From Saccharothrix australiensis (GTDB lineage Bacteria > Actinomycetota > Actinomycetes > Mycobacteriales > Pseudonocardiaceae), in NCBI RefSeq assembly GCF_003634935.1, contig NZ_RBXO01000001.1, forward strand, positions 5,977,501 through 6,041,500: a DNA stretch of 64,000 nucleotides. The letters are read 5' to 3'. Positions 9,031 through 20,140 of the stretch are shown here, in pieces. Under the pieces are notes generated by a model that was not told the DNA's origin, ran no database searches, and was given only the letters and a program-made list of their open reading frames with translations. The position numbers and the translations under genes were made by a program. Numbering within the stretch: position 1 is the stretch's first letter; every line of letters starts with the position of its first letter.

Positions 9031-9197
9031 AAAGCGGCGCTCGCCGCTGGGCAGGCCGCCGGGGGTAAGGGCGTCGTGTCCTCCCGCATGGCCTGCCGGA
9101 GGCAACCACCCTTGGCCGGCCGCGTCAAGCGAAGGGCGTGCTTGACACGGCCGACCGAGCGCGGTTGGGCTGCGCCCAGGCCATACGGGAGGACACG
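9018..9197 (+). repeat. Dispersed nested-palindrome repeat, copy 1
   Basis: First of three copies in the window (others at 13353-13543 and 58471-58615). Outer arms 9075-9095 and 9177-9197 (core CCTCCCG-C/T-ATGGCCTG) pair over 21 bp with one mismatch. An inner hairpin, 9118-9130 with 9140-9152, holds the conserved GTCAAGC arms and loop GAAGGGCGT. A 5' module (GTGAAAGAT, then GGGCAGGCCGCC) precedes the arms and overlaps the kinase stop codon. It fills most of the 383-base gap between the converging kinase and rbpA genes; I see no gene in that gap. Confidence 0.85.
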
Positions 9198-9369
9198 AGG
9201 CCCGAGTGGGCGCTGGCGCGGGGCTGGGGTGGGAGGGACCGGTTGTGTGGGTGCCCTGCGGTTGCGTTTTGGCGGGGGGTGGGGGGCGGAGGTGGGTCCC
9301 GGAGGTTGGGTGGCGGCCTCTGTCGTGGAGGCGCGGTAGTGGCAGGGTTGTCGCGGGCTGAATGACAGC

Positions 9370-9397
9370 GGCCCCCGTGGAGTTGTCCACGGGGGCC
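9370..9397 (-). terminator. Terminator of rbpA
   Basis: A 12-bp perfect stem (GGCCCCCGTGGA and its complement at 9386-9397) with loop GTTG, about 17 bases after the rbpA stop on the minus strand. Confidence 0.8.
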
Positions 9398-9413
9398 GGT
9401 GCGCGGGCTGACG

Positions 9414-9758
9414 CTAGGGCTCTTCGCGCTGCTTGCGCAGCTTGGTGAGAGCCTCTTCGAGGATTGCTTCGCCGTCCGCGTCGGAACGGCGCTCCTTCAC
9501 GTACGCCAAGTGCGTCTTGTACGGCTCGTTGCGCGGAGGAGCAGGGGGTGCCTGCTCGTCCCTGCCCGCCGGCAGACCGCACCGGGGGCAGTCCCAGTTC
9601 TCCGGGATTTCCGCTTCGACCGCGAACGACGGACGCGACTCGTGCGCGTTGGCGCACCAGTACGACACCCGACGTCGGGGCGCGGACTCGCCGCGCTCCG
9701 ACTCGCCCATCGGGCCTGCGCCGACGCGGGTACCGCGAATCGCGTTACCACCAGCCAT
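9414..9758 (-). CDS. rbpA: RNA polymerase-binding protein RbpA
   Basis: Small actinobacterial transcription factor (114 aa) that binds RNA polymerase and principal sigma factors and stabilises open promoter complexes. The family pattern is clear: AIRGTRVG at the N-terminus, a zinc-type pair of motifs (YWCANAH and CPRCG), the conserved FAVEAEIPENWDC, and the C-terminal sigma-interacting region with ERR and EEALTKLRKQR. It replaces the usual THWDML motif with YKTHLAYVKERR, still recognisable. It is monocistronic: secG ends upstream on the same strand, with its own gap, and a strong hairpin lies just after the stop. Confidence 0.93.
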   Translation of the reverse strand: MAGGNAIRGTRVGAGPMGESERGESAPRRRVSYWCANAHESRPSFAVEAEIPENWDCPRCGLPAGRDEQAPPAPPRNEPYKTHLAYVKERRSDADGEAILEEALTKLRKQREEP

Positions 9759-9793
9759 CGACCCTCACACCCCCACCACGTGGTTTCCCTCTG

Positions 9794-10027
9794 TCAGTTG
9801 ACCTTGAGCAGAAGCCCGATGCCGATGATGGCGATGACCCAGATCGCACCGACGAACAACGTCAGGCGGTCGAGGTTCTTCTCCACCACGCTCGACCCGG
9901 ACAGGCTCGACTGCATACCGCCGCCGAACAGCGAGGACAGACCACCACCGCGGCCTCGGTGCAGCAGCACCAGCAGGATCAGCAGCACGCTGGAGACGAT
10001 CAACAGGATCTGTAGGAACAGGATCAT
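9794..10027 (-). CDS. secG: Preprotein translocase subunit SecG
   Basis: Small membrane subunit of the SecYEG protein-export channel (77 aa). Two hydrophobic helices are evident: residues 1-22 (ILFLQILLIVSSVLLILLVLL) and about 53-74 (LFVGAIWVIAIIGIGLLL), separated by a glycine-rich loop GRGGGLSSLFGG that is typical of SecG. The ATG at 10027 has a GAGGAAG upstream. It is the last gene of gap-pgk-tpiA-secG, the usual arrangement in actinobacteria. Confidence 0.93.
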   Translation of the reverse strand: MILFLQILLIVSSVLLILLVLLHRGRGGGLSSLFGGGMQSSLSGSSVVEKNLDRLTLFVGAIWVIAIIGIGLLLKVN

Positions 10028-10118
10028 TTCTTCCTCGCTGTCAGGCAGGTGACGCCACAGAGTACCCGGTCGACTGCCGACCGTGGACCACCGTGTTGGC
10101 CGGGGGTGTTCGACCACA

Positions 10119-10906
<788 letters not shown>

Positions 10907-10907
<1 letters not shown>

Positions 10908-12070
10908 CAGTCCTCCAGGACGGAGACGCCGGGGAGTTCCTTGCCCTCCAGGAACTCCAGGGAAGCCCCACCGCCGGTGGAGATGTGCGAGAAGCCGTCC
11001 TCGGGCAGGCCGAGGGCGCGCACGGCCGCCGCCGAGTCGCCGCCGCCGACCACGGAGAACGCGTCACCGGCGACCAGCGCCTCGGCGACCGCGCGGGTGC
11101 CGCCGGCGAACGCCTCGAACTCGAACACGCCCATCGGGCCGTTCCAGAAGACGGTGCGGGCGTCGGCCAGCTTCGCGGCGAACAGCTCACGGGACCGCGG
11201 GCCGATGTCGAGGCCCTGCCGGTCGGCCGGGATGGCGTCGGCGGGCACGACCTCGTGCTCGGCGTCGGCGGCGAAGTCCACCGCCGCCAGCACGTCGACC
11301 GGCAGCACGATCTCCACGCCGCGCGCCTCGGCGTCCTTGAGGAAGCCGGTGACGGTCTCCAGCTGGTCCTCCTGGAGCAGCGACCGGCCGACCTCGTGGC
11401 CCTGGGCCTTGAGGAACGTGTAGGCCATGCCGCCGCCGATGAGCAGCCGGTCGACCTTGGTGAGCAGGTTCGCGATGACGCCGAGCTTGTCGGACACCTT
11501 CGCGCCGCCCAGCACCACCACGTACGGGCGTGCCAGGTCGTCGGTCAGCTTGCGCAGCACCTCGACCTCGGCCAGCACCAGGTTGCCCGCGTAGTGCGGC
11601 AGCTTCTTCGCCACGTCGTAGACCGACGCCTGCTTGCGGTGCACGACGCCGAACCCGTCGGAGACGAACGCGTCGGCCTTGGCGGCCAGCTCGTCGGCGA
11701 ACGCCTCGCGCTCCGCGTCGACCTTGCTGGTCTCGCGCGGGTCGAAGCGGATGTTCTCCAGCAGCGTGACGGTGCCGTCGGCGCCGGCCTCCGTGCCCAG
11801 CTCGACGGTCCGGCCGAGCAGCTCGCCCAGCCGCACGGCGACCGGGGCGAGGGAGAACTTCGGGTCGGGCTCGCCCTTGGGCCGGCCCAGGTGCGCGGCG
11901 ACCAGCACGCGCGCGCCCCCGTCCACCAGCGCTCGGAGCGTGGGCACCGAGGCGCGGACGCGGCCGTCGTCGGTGATCTTGTCGCCGTCGAGGGGTACGT
12001 TCAGGTCGGCGCGCACCAGGACGCGCCGACCCGACACACCCTCGGCGATCAGGTCGCTGAGAGTCTTCAC
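10907..12070 (-). CDS. pgk: Phosphoglycerate kinase
   Basis: Glycolytic kinase (387 aa) making ATP from 1,3-bisphosphoglycerate. The N-terminal [13 protein letters not shown] and HLGRPKG motifs bind the phosphoglycerate, and the C-terminal nucleotide side shows [11 protein letters not shown] and [14 protein letters not shown] at 12070 gives the usual [14 protein letters not shown] start; a GGAG lies very close upstream, so the ribosome binding site is not ideal. It sits 23 bases after gap and overlaps tpiA. Confidence 0.95.
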
Positions 12071-12093
12071 AGCTCCGCTTTCGGCTGGGGTGG

Positions 12094-13170
<1,077 letters not shown>

Positions 13171-13194
13171 TCAGCCTAGCCTCCGCGCTGCGCC

Positions 13195-13216
13195 CCTGGT
13201 CACGTGGATCACCAGG
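13195..13216. promoter_or_regulatory. Weak inverted repeat upstream of gap
   Basis: CCTGGT, ten bases, ACCAGG, located 97-118 bases before the gap start. A TAGGCT that could be a -10 element lies at 13173-13178 on the minus strand. It could be an operator for the glycolytic operon, but the arms are only six bases and no known consensus is matched. Confidence 0.25.
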
Positions 13217-13352
13217 ATCTCTTTATCGAGCAAGAAAATCCACCGCTACCGTCTAGTAACAACCAAACCGCTTTCCCTCTCGCATACCCACAAGCACCAA
13301 CCCGCACACCCCGAACGTCACCGCCAGTGCGCACCGCGCACACCACCGGCCT

Positions 13353-13543
13353 CGTGTTCTCCCCGTATGGCCTGCCCGCAGGGCAACCGCGCTTGTCAAG
13401 GCAGGTCAAGCACGCCCTTCGCTTGACCTGCCTTGACAAGGGTGGTGGTCTTCGACCAGGCCATACGGGGAGAACACGACGCCCTTCCCCCTCCTCGGCG
13501 GCCTGCCCGTCCGGCGAGGACGCTCTTGATCTTTCACCAAGAG
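13353..13543 (-). repeat. Dispersed nested-palindrome repeat, copy 2
   Basis: Outer arms 13353-13374 and 13457-13478 are a perfect 22-bp inverted repeat around CTCCCCGTATGGCCTG. Inside is a perfect 20-bp hairpin (13392-13411 with 13421-13440), whose loop ACGCCCTTC is the reverse complement of the copy 1 inner loop. The module at 13492-13527 matches copy 3 in 35 of 36 bases. It lies between whiA and gap (both minus strand) in a 526-base region that otherwise holds only the gap promoter area; I see no gene there. Confidence 0.9.
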
Positions 13544-13624
13544 CCGCACCGCTCCACCTCGCCGATGACCGAGATCAGCACCGCACCACCTCTCCGACAC
13601 CCGGAGCCGCACCGCGACAACCAG

Positions 13625-14611
13625 TCAGACCTCGGCTTCCAGCATGTCCGCCGTGACCGCCGACTCCGTGTCCGGCATGCCCAGCTCCTTCGCCCGCTTG
13701 TCCGCCATCGCCAGCAGCCGCCGGATGCGCCCCGCCACCGCGTCCTTCGTCATCTGCGGTTCGGACAGCTGCCCCAGCTCCTCCAGCGACGCCTGCCGGT
13801 GCGCGAGCCGCAGCGCGCCCGCCGCCGCCAGGTGGTCCGGCGCCTCCGGGCCCAGGATCTCCAGCGCGCGCTGCACCCTGGCCGCCGCGGCGACCGCCGC
13901 CCGCGCCGAGCGCCGCAGGTTCGCGTCGTCGAAGTTCGCCAGCCGGTTCGCCGTCGCGCGCACCTCCCGGCGCATCCGGCGCTCCTCCCACGCCAGCACG
14001 CTGTCGTGCGCGCCCAGCCGGGTGAGCATCGCGCCGATCGCGTCGCCGTCCCGGATCACCACGCGCTCCGCGCCGCGCACCTCGCGCGACTTCGAGCTGA
14101 TGCCCATCCGCCGCGCCGCGCCGACCAGCGCCAGCGCCGCCTCGGGACCGGGGCAGGTCACCTCCATCGACGAGGAGCGGCCGGGTTCGGTCAGCGAGCC
14201 GTGCGCCAGGAACGCGCCGCGCCAGGCCGCCTCCGCGTCGCACACCCCGCCGGACACCACGGGCGCGGGCAGCCCGCGCACCGGGCGGCCGCGCGGGTCG
14301 AGCAGGCCCGTCTGGCGGGCCAGGCCCTCGCCGTCCTTCACGACCCGCACCACGAACCGGGTGCCCTTGCGCAGCCCGCTCGACGTGATGGTGAAGACGT
14401 CGGACTGGTGCCCGTACAGCTCGTGGACCTCCCGCCGCAGCCGCCGCGCGGTCGAGCCGAGGTCCAGCTCGGCCTCCACCACCACCCGGCCGCCCACGAT
14501 GTGCAGGCCGCCCGCGAACCGCAGCAGGGACGCGACCTCGGCGCGCCGGCAACAGGTCTTGGCGACGGCCAGCCTGCTCAGCTCGTCCTTGACCGCAGAC
14601 GTCATCGCCAC
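13625..14611 (-). CDS. whiA: Sporulation/division regulator WhiA
   Basis: WhiA (328 aa) has an N-terminal domain derived from LAGLIDADG homing endonucleases and a C-terminal helix-turn-helix. In Streptomyces it works with WhiB to switch on cell-division genes for sporulation. Recognisable blocks are [10 protein letters not shown] at the start, [32 protein letters not shown], and the C-terminal [25 protein letters not shown]. Its start overlaps the yvcK end by 10 bases, and it closes the conserved uvrC-rapZ-yvcK-whiA cluster. Confidence 0.95.
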   Translation of the reverse strand: MAMTSAVKDELSRLAVAKTCCRRAEVASLLRFAGGLHIVGGRVVVEAELDLGSTARRLRREVHELYGHQSDVFTITSSGLRKGTRFVVRVVKDGEGLARQTGLLDPRGRPVRGLPAPVVSGGVCDAEAAWRGAFLAHGSLTEPGRSSSMEVTCPGPEAALALVGAARRMGISSKSREVRGAERVVIRDGDAIGAMLTRLGAHDSVLAWEERRMRREVRATANRLANFDDANLRRSARAAVAAAARVQRALEILGPEAPDHLAAAGALRLAHRQASLEELGQLSEPQMTKDAVAGRIRRLLAMADKRAKELGMPDTESAVTADMLEAEV

Positions 14612-15636
14612 GGCTCATCGCCTCCCCTGGTCTCGCGGTGTTCCTGGAGGGTTGTACTCGACGGCGCGCCGGCCGCCGCAGGCAGGCCGTCCAACGCGCG
14701 GCGGATGCTCGACGCGAGGGCGACCGGGTCGTGGCGGTCCGGTGAACCCGCCAGCGCGATCGGCGACAGGTGCGCCGCGGCCCCGAGAGCTGCGGCGGCC
14801 CGGCACAGCCGGTCCGGGACGGTCACCGCGTCCGCGTCCGCGATCACCGCGTCCACGCGCAACGTCGGCGCGTGCTCGCACAACACGTCCAGGTGCAGCT
14901 CCGGCGAGAATCCGGCGGTTTCCCCCGGTTGGGGGACGAGGTTGAGCACCACGACCTTCGCCGCCGCCGTGCGCGTCAGCGCGTCGTTCAGCTCCGGCAC
15001 GAGCAAGTGCGGCAGCACGCTGGTGAACCACGACCCCGGTCCCAGCAGCACCACGTCCGCGCCCAGCACGGCCTCGACGGCCTGCGCGCAGCCGCGGGGC
15101 GCCTCGCCCGCGCCACCCGGTCCGTGGAGCCGGATGCGCTGCACGCGCCCCGGCGTGGTCGCGACCGCCACCTGGCCCCGGATGCGGCGCACCACGTCGG
15201 CGTCGTCGTCCAGGCCCGTCACGTCCGCCTCGATCTCCAGCGGCTCGGTGCACATCGGCAGCACCCGGCCGCGCACGCCCAGCAGCCGGCAGGCCGCCTC
15301 CAGCACCGCCACCGGGTCGCCGAGCTGCTCCAGCAGGCCGGCCAGGACGAGGTTGCCGACCGCGTGGCCGGCCAGCGCGCCCGTGCCGCCGAACCGGTGC
15401 TGGAACAGCCGCGCCCACAGCGCACCGCTGCCGCCGTCGTCGGCCAGCGCGACCATCGCCTTGCGCAGGTCGCCGGGCGGCAGCAGGCCCAGCTCGCGGC
15501 GCAGCCTGCCGGACGAGCCGCCGTCGTCGGCGACCGTCACCACCGCGGTCACGTCGTCGGTCAGGCGGCGCAGGGCGGTGAGCGTGACGTGCAGTCCGCG
15601 CCCACCGCCCAGGGCCACCGCTTTCAGGCCCGTCAC
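14602..15636 (-). CDS. yvcK: YvcK/CofD-like gluconeogenesis factor
   Basis: Member of the YvcK family (344 aa), related to CofD, known to influence cell-wall synthesis and carbon use in Bacillus and mycobacteria and to bind UDP-sugars. The start [39 protein letters not shown] and [13 protein letters not shown] are family hallmarks. The GTG at 15636 overlaps the rapZ stop by 4 bases (GTGA). Gene order rapZ-yvcK-whiA is conserved in most Gram-positive bacteria. Confidence 0.93.
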   Translation of the reverse strand: MTGLKAVALGGGRGLHVTLTALRRLTDDVTAVVTVADDGGSSGRLRRELGLLPPGDLRKAMVALADDGGSGALWARLFQHRFGGTGALAGHAVGNLVLAGLLEQLGDPVAVLEAACRLLGVRGRVLPMCTEPLEIEADVTGLDDDADVVRRIRGQVAVATTPGRVQRIRLHGPGGAGEAPRGCAQAVEAVLGADVVLLGPGSWFTSVLPHLLVPELNDALTRTAAAKVVVLNLVPQPGETAGFSPELHLDVLCEHAPTLRVDAVIADADAVTVPDRLCRAAAALGAAAHLSPIALAGSPDRHDPVALASSIRRALDGLPAAAGAPSSTTLQEHRETRGGDEPWR

Positions 15637-16520
15637 TCGCGTCCCAGGTCCCGGTGGACGACCTTCACGGCCATGCCGTCCTCGGCGGCCAGCCGGGCGG
15701 CCAGCTCCTCGGAGATGGCGACGCTGCGGTGCTTGCCGCCCGTGCACCCGACGGCCAGCGTCAGGTACCGCTTGCCCTCGCGCCGGTAGCCCGCGCCGAT
15801 CAGCCGCAGCAGCTCGTGGTAGCGGTCCAGGAACTCCTCCGCGCCCTCCTGCGTGAGGACGTAGTTCCGCACGTCGCCGTCCAGGCCGGTCTGCTCGCGC
15901 AGCTCGGGGATCCAGAACGGGTTCGGCAGGAACCGCACGTCCATCACCAGGTCGGAGTCCATCGGCAGGCCGTACTTGTAGCCGAAGGACAGCACCGTCA
16001 CGCGGGTGCGCGTGGCCGACTCGGTGCCGAACGTGTCCTCGATCTTGGCCCGCAGCTGGTGCACGGACAGCGCCGACGTGTCCAGCACCAGGTCCGCCTC
16101 CTCCCGCAGCGGCGTCAGCAGGATGCGCTCGGCTTCGATGCCGTCCGCGAGCCTGCCGTCCGCCTGGAGCGGGTGGCCGCGGCGCACCGACTCGAACCGC
16201 CGGATCAGCACGTCGTCGGTGGCCTCCAGGAACAGCACCTTCGGCTTGTAGCCGCGCGCGTCCAGGTCCTTGATCACCGCCGCGAGGTCCTCGGTGAACG
16301 CGCGGCTGCGCACGTCCATCACGACCGCGACCCTGGTGATGGCCCCCCGCGCCTGCGCGCCCAGCTCCACCATCGTCGCGATCAGCTCGGGCGGCAGGTT
16401 GTCCACCACGAACCAGCCCAGGTCCTCCAGGCACTTCGCGGCGGTGCTGCGGCCCGCCCCCGACAGGCCCGTCACCACCGCCACCTCGATGCCGGACTTC
16501 TCGCCGGCCTGTGCGCTCAC
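15633..16520 (-). CDS. rapZ: RapZ/YvcJ nucleotide-binding protein
   Basis: P-loop protein (295 aa) of the RapZ family. Walker A GLSGAGRST is at residues 18-26, and the C-terminal domain shows the conserved VGCTGGKHRSVAISEEL. In E. coli RapZ is an RNase adaptor controlling glmS; in Gram-positives its role (YvcJ) is less clear. It lies between uvrC (9-base gap) and yvcK (overlap) and is clearly cotranscribed with both. Confidence 0.94.
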   Translation of the reverse strand: MSAQAGEKSGIEVAVVTGLSGAGRSTAAKCLEDLGWFVVDNLPPELIATMVELGAQARGAITRVAVVMDVRSRAFTEDLAAVIKDLDARGYKPKVLFLEATDDVLIRRFESVRRGHPLQADGRLADGIEAERILLTPLREEADLVLDTSALSVHQLRAKIEDTFGTESATRTRVTVLSFGYKYGLPMDSDLVMDVRFLPNPFWIPELREQTGLDGDVRNYVLTQEGAEEFLDRYHELLRLIGAGYRREGKRYLTLAVGCTGGKHRSVAISEELAARLAAEDGMAVKVVHRDLGRE

Positions 16521-16529
16521 TTGTGCTCC

Positions 16530-18488
16530 CTAGTGGTTGTCGGCTCCGCCGACGCCTTCGGTACCGGCCGCGCTCAACGTCGCGTGCACGGCCTCGGCGG
16601 TGCGCCTGCCCACACCAGGCACCCCGCTGATCTCCTCGATGCTCGCCTCACGCAACTTCTTCAGTGAGCCGAAGTGCTTGAGCAGCGCGGCCCGGCGCGT
16701 CTGGCCCAGCCCCGGCACGTCGTCCAGGGCCGAGGTCGTCATCCGCTTGGACCGCTTCTGCCGGTGGTACGCGATCGCGAACCGGTGCGCCTCGTCCCGC
16801 ACCCGTTGCAGCAGGTAGAGGGCTTCGCTGGTGCGGGGCAGGATCACCGGGTCCGGCTCGCCGGGCACCCACACCTCCTCCAGCCGCTTGGCCAGGCCGA
16901 CCACGGCGACGTCCGTGATGCCGAGCTCGGCCAGCACGTCCGACGCCGCCTGGGCCTGCGGCGCGCCGCCGTCGACCACCAGCAGGTTCGGCGCGTAGGC
17001 GAACCGGCGCGGCTTGCCCGTCTCCGGGTCGACGCCCGGCAGCGCGCCGTCCTCCCGGTTCGCGTTCTCCCGCAGGTACGCCTGGAAGCGCCGCCGCACG
17101 ACCTCCGCGATCGAGCCGACGTCGCCCTGCTCCGCCCCCTCGCGGAGGGCGAACCGCCGGTACTCCGACTTGCGCGCCAGGCCGTCCTCGAACACCACGA
17201 GCGACGCCACCACGTCCGTGCCCTGGACGTGGCTGATGTCGGTGCACTCGATGCGCAGCGGCGCGGTGTCCAGTCCCAGCGCCTCCTGGAGCTCCTGCAA
17301 CGCCGCCGACCGGGCCGTCAGGTCGCCCGCGCGGCGCAGCTTGTGCTGCTGGAACGCCTCCTTCGCGTTGCGCTCGACGGTCTCCATCAGCGCCCGCTTG
17401 TCGCCGCGCTGCGGCACCCGCAGCACGACCTTCCCGCCCCGCAGGCCGCTCAGCCAGCGCTCCACGGCCGCCGCGTCGTCGGGCAGCTCGGGCACCAGCA
17501 CCTCGCGCGGCACGGGCGCGGACTCCACCCCGCTGGCCCGCGCCGAGTCGACCTGCTCACCGTAGAACTGGGTGACGAACTGGTCGACCAGCGCCGCGAC
17601 GCCGGTCTCCTCCACCTTGTCGACCACCCAGCCGCGCTGGCCGCGCACCCGGCCGCCGCGCACGTGGAAGACCTGGACGGACACCTCCAGGTCGTCCTGC
17701 GCGAACGCGACCACGTCGGCGTCCGTGCCGTCGCCGAGCACCACGGCCTGCTTCTCCAGGGCGCGCTTGAGCGCCGCCTGGTCGTCGCGCAGCCGGGCGG
17801 CCCGCTCGAACTCCAGCGCCTCGGCGGCGGCGGTCATCTCCTTCTCCAGCCGGCGCACCATGAGGTCGGTCCGGCCCGCGAGGAAGTCGCAGAAGTCGAG
17901 GACGATGTCGCGGTGCTCCTCGGCGGTGACGCGGCCGACGCACGGCGCGGAGCACTTGTCGATGTAGCCGAGCAGGCAGGGCCGGCCGATCTGGTTGTGC
18001 CGCTTGAACACGCCCGCCGAGCAGGTGCGCGCCGGGAACACGCGCAGCAGCAGGTCCAGCGTCTCGCGGATCGCCCACGCGTGCGCGTACGGGCCGAAGT
18101 AGCGGACGCCCTTGCGGCGCGGCCCCCGGTAGACGTGCAGGCGGGGGAACTCCTCGTGCAGCGTCACCGCCAGCACCGGGTAGGTCTTGTCGTCCCGGTA
18201 GCGGACGTTGAACCGCGGGTCGAACTCCTTGATCCAGTTGTACTCCAGCTGGAGCGCCTCGACCTCGGTGCCGACGACGGTCCACTCGACCGCCGCGGCG
18301 GTGGTCACCATCTGCCTGGTGCGCGGGTGCAGCCCGGCGATGTCGGCGAAGTACGAGTTCAGCCGCTGCCGGAGGCTCTTGGCCTTCCCGACGTAGACGA
18401 CGCGGCCACCCGCGTCGCGGAACTTGTACACGCCGGGGGCGTCCGGGATGGTGCCTGTCGCGGGGCGATAGGTCGACGGGTCGGCCAC
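16530..18488 (-). CDS. uvrC: UvrABC excinuclease subunit C
   Basis: Nucleotide-excision-repair nuclease (652 aa). The order is complete: GIY-YIG domain ([21 protein letters not shown], residues ~18-38), zinc-binding cysteines ([28 protein letters not shown] region), UVR motif near residue 215, RNase H-like C-terminal nuclease ([22 protein letters not shown]), and helix-hairpin-helix at the end ([27 protein letters not shown]). The GTG start has no Shine-Dalgarno, but TAGTCT lies exactly six bases upstream, so the mRNA is probably leaderless. First gene of the uvrC-rapZ-yvcK-whiA cluster. Confidence 0.97.
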   Translation of the reverse strand: MADPSTYRPATGTIPDAPGVYKFRDAGGRVVYVGKAKSLRQRLNSYFADIAGLHPRTRQMVTTAAAVEWTVVGTEVEALQLEYNWIKEFDPRFNVRYRDDKTYPVLAVTLHEEFPRLHVYRGPRRKGVRYFGPYAHAWAIRETLDLLLRVFPARTCSAGVFKRHNQIGRPCLLGYIDKCSAPCVGRVTAEEHRDIVLDFCDFLAGRTDLMVRRLEKEMTAAAEALEFERAARLRDDQAALKRALEKQAVVLGDGTDADVVAFAQDDLEVSVQVFHVRGGRVRGQRGWVVDKVEETGVAALVDQFVTQFYGEQVDSARASGVESAPVPREVLVPELPDDAAAVERWLSGLRGGKVVLRVPQRGDKRALMETVERNAKEAFQQHKLRRAGDLTARSAALQELQEALGLDTAPLRIECTDISHVQGTDVVASLVVFEDGLARKSEYRRFALREGAEQGDVGSIAEVVRRRFQAYLRENANREDGALPGVDPETGKPRRFAYAPNLLVVDGGAPQAQAASDVLAELGITDVAVVGLAKRLEEVWVPGEPDPVILPRTSEALYLLQRVRDEAHRFAIAYHRQKRSKRMTTSALDDVPGLGQTRRAALLKHFGSLKKLREASIEEISGVPGVGRRTAEAVHATLSAAGTEGVGGADNH

Positions 18489-18494
18489 TCGACA

Positions 18495-18500
18495 AGACTA
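18495..18500 (-). promoter_or_regulatory. -10 element of probable leaderless uvrC promoter
   Basis: TAGTCT on the minus strand fits the actinobacterial TANNNT -10 consensus and ends exactly six bases before the uvrC GTG, so transcription would start at or next to the start codon. No ribosome binding site is present. Confidence 0.55.
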
Positions 18501-18608
18501 CGTGCGACCACCGACAGCGCAGGCCCAGGGCCGGGCCCGGCGGTGGGTAGGGTCACCGGGTGGGACACCGTGGCGTGACGCGCGCCACGGCCGAGGTGGG
18601 GGGATGGC

Positions 18609-18821
18609 ATGGCGCCGCAGGACGCGACCGACACCGAGTACCCGGCCGGGATCGGGCGGACCGCCCGGCGGGTGCTCGAACTGCACGGCTACACGCGCTA
18701 CGACCAGCTGACCGGCGTGACGCAGGCGGAGCTGCTGAAGATCCACGGGGTGGGGCCGAAGGCGATCCGCATCCTGGCGGAGGAGCTGGCGGCGAGGGGT
18801 TTGTCCTTCGCCGGCGGCTGA
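18609..18821 (+). CDS. Small helix-hairpin-helix protein
   Basis: A 70-residue protein made almost entirely of one helix-hairpin-helix/SAM-like domain: IGRTARRVLELHGYTRYDQLTGV, then AELLKIHGVGPKAIRILAEEL. The GVGP turn is the classic DNA-backbone-binding hairpin, and the layout recalls the RNA polymerase alpha C-terminal domain fold. A G-rich ribosome binding site lies just upstream. It is divergent from uvrC, with about 120 bases between them. A DNA-binding role is inferred from the fold; no partner is evident. Confidence 0.75.
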   Translation: MAPQDATDTEYPAGIGRTARRVLELHGYTRYDQLTGVTQAELLKIHGVGPKAIRILAEELAARGLSFAGG

Positions 18822-19011
18822 CCTCCGCCGGACGGGGGTGTCACTCGGCGCAGGGCGACAGCGGCACCGCGCGCCTCGTGCACGGCGGTCGCGCACCGGC
18901 GCACGGCGGCACACGCCGTGCGCGGCTGGTCGGCCGGACGCGCCGCGTGCCCGACCGGGCGCGTCAGCCTCGTCGAGCGGCCGGGCACGTCAACCCGTCG
19001 AGCAGCCGGTC

Positions 19012-19109
19012 GGTCGTGCGCGGCTGGTCGTGCGCGGCTGGTCGTGCGCGGCTGGTCGTGCACGACCGGTCCGTCGCGGTCGGTCCGTCGCGGTCGGTCC
19101 GTCGCGGCC
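19012..19109 (+). repeat. Tandem 14-bp repeat array
   Basis: Seven 14-bp units in two related runs: GGTCGTGCGCGGCT about 3.8 times (19012-19066), then GGTCCGTCGCGGTC three times (19068-19109). It lies in a 317-base non-coding stretch between the HHH gene and the 3' end of the first Rieske gene. No gene is seen in that stretch; copy number may vary between strains. Confidence 0.85.
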
Positions 19110-19138
19110 GGCTCTTCGCGGCCGGCGGGCGGTCCGGG

Positions 19139-19612
19139 TCAGGACAGGACCACCCGGTCGCCCTCCACCGCCACCGGCACGGCCGTCAGGCCCCTCGTCG
19201 CCGGTCCCTTCTTCACCGCCCCGTCTGCCGCGTTGAACTGGCTGCCGTGGTTCGGGCAGGTGATGGTGCCGCCGCTGGGCGCGCCGACCGCCGTGCCCGC
19301 GTGCGGGCAGGACGCGTCGAACGCCTTCACGGTGTCACCGGTCCGGGTGACGACCAGCTGCCGGCCGTCGGCCTCCACGACCACGCCGCCGCCGTCCGGC
19401 ACCTCCGACAGCGACACGACGCCCTCACCGGCCCGCCCGCCGGACGAGGTCGGCGTCGCGCCGCCGCCCGTCGTCCCGGTGGTGCCGGCGGGCGGGGTCG
19501 ACGTGGTGGGGGCGGTCCCGCACGCCGCCAGGCCACCGGGCACGGCCAGTGCCACGAGCACGCCGCACAACATCGATCGACGGGACGGTCCTGGGTTCTG
19601 GGTGGCGCTCAA
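19139..19612 (-). CDS. Rieske [2Fe-2S] lipoprotein 1
   Basis: Exported Rieske-type iron-sulfur protein (157 aa). The N-terminus has twin-Arg SRRSML followed by a hydrophobic stretch and a lipobox ending LAAC, then a Thr/Gly/Ser-rich linker. The Rieske domain follows with both cluster motifs, CPHAGT (Cys/His) and CPNHGSQF (Cys/His). The best start is TTG at 19612, because GGAGG stands six bases upstream; a longer frame exists to 19714 without support. It would carry electrons at the outer face of the membrane, partner unknown. A paralogue lies just upstream on the same strand. Confidence 0.85.
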   Translation of the reverse strand: MSATQNPGPSRRSMLCGVLVALAVPGGLAACGTAPTTSTPPAGTTGTTGGGATPTSSGGRAGEGVVSLSEVPDGGGVVVEADGRQLVVTRTGDTVKAFDASCPHAGTAVGAPSGGTITCPNHGSQFNAADGAVKKGPATRGLTAVPVAVEGDRVVLS

Positions 19613-19730
19613 ACCGGTCCTCCGCGGTGTGGTGGTTCGTCGTTCGGTCACACCCGCACTACGAGACCACGCCGGGGCCGGTTCGACACTTCGACCGGCG
19701 CAAGCTGTCGACATCGACAGGTGACCGGCG

Positions 19731-20126
19731 TCACGCCAGCACGACGTCCTCGCCCGACACCCGCACGGGCACCTCCACCAGGCCCTTCGGCGACGGCCCG
19801 GTCAGCACCGCGCCCGAGTCCGGGTCGAAGGTGCTCTTGTGCGTCGGGCACGTGATCACGCCGGCCGCCGGCGGGTTGACCACCGTGCCCCGGTGCGGGC
19901 ACGCCGGGTTGAACGCGCGCACCCCGTCCGCCGAGCGCACCACCAGCAGCAGCCCGTCACCGGGCAGGTCGACCAGCGCGCCCGAGCCGACCGGGACGTC
20001 GGCGAGCCCGGCGACCCGGTCCCCCGTCCTGGCGGAACCCACGCCGGGCCGTCGGGCGGCCCCGGCCCCGGAGCCGCACCCGGTCAGGGCGAGCAGTCCG
20101 CACAGCAGCAGCGTTCGGCGTTCCAC
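19731..20126 (-). CDS. Rieske [2Fe-2S] lipoprotein 2
   Basis: Second Rieske protein (131 aa), paralogous to the one at 19139. A short signal peptide MERRTLLLCGLLALTGC ends in a lipobox cysteine, so it is probably membrane-anchored and extracellular. Cluster ligands are in CPHRGT and CPTHKSTF. The Ser-linker of its neighbour is shorter here. It starts 14 bases after the stop of the gene at 20141-20629 and is probably cotranscribed with it. The pair looks like a tandem duplication that has diverged; no oxygenase or cytochrome gene is adjacent to suggest a partner. Confidence 0.85.
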   Translation of the reverse strand: MERRTLLLCGLLALTGCGSGAGAARRPGVGSARTGDRVAGLADVPVGSGALVDLPGDGLLLVVRSADGVRAFNPACPHRGTVVNPPAAGVITCPTHKSTFDPDSGAVLTGPSPKGLVEVPVRVSGEDVVLA

Positions 20127-20140
20127 CCGCCCATCTTCAC

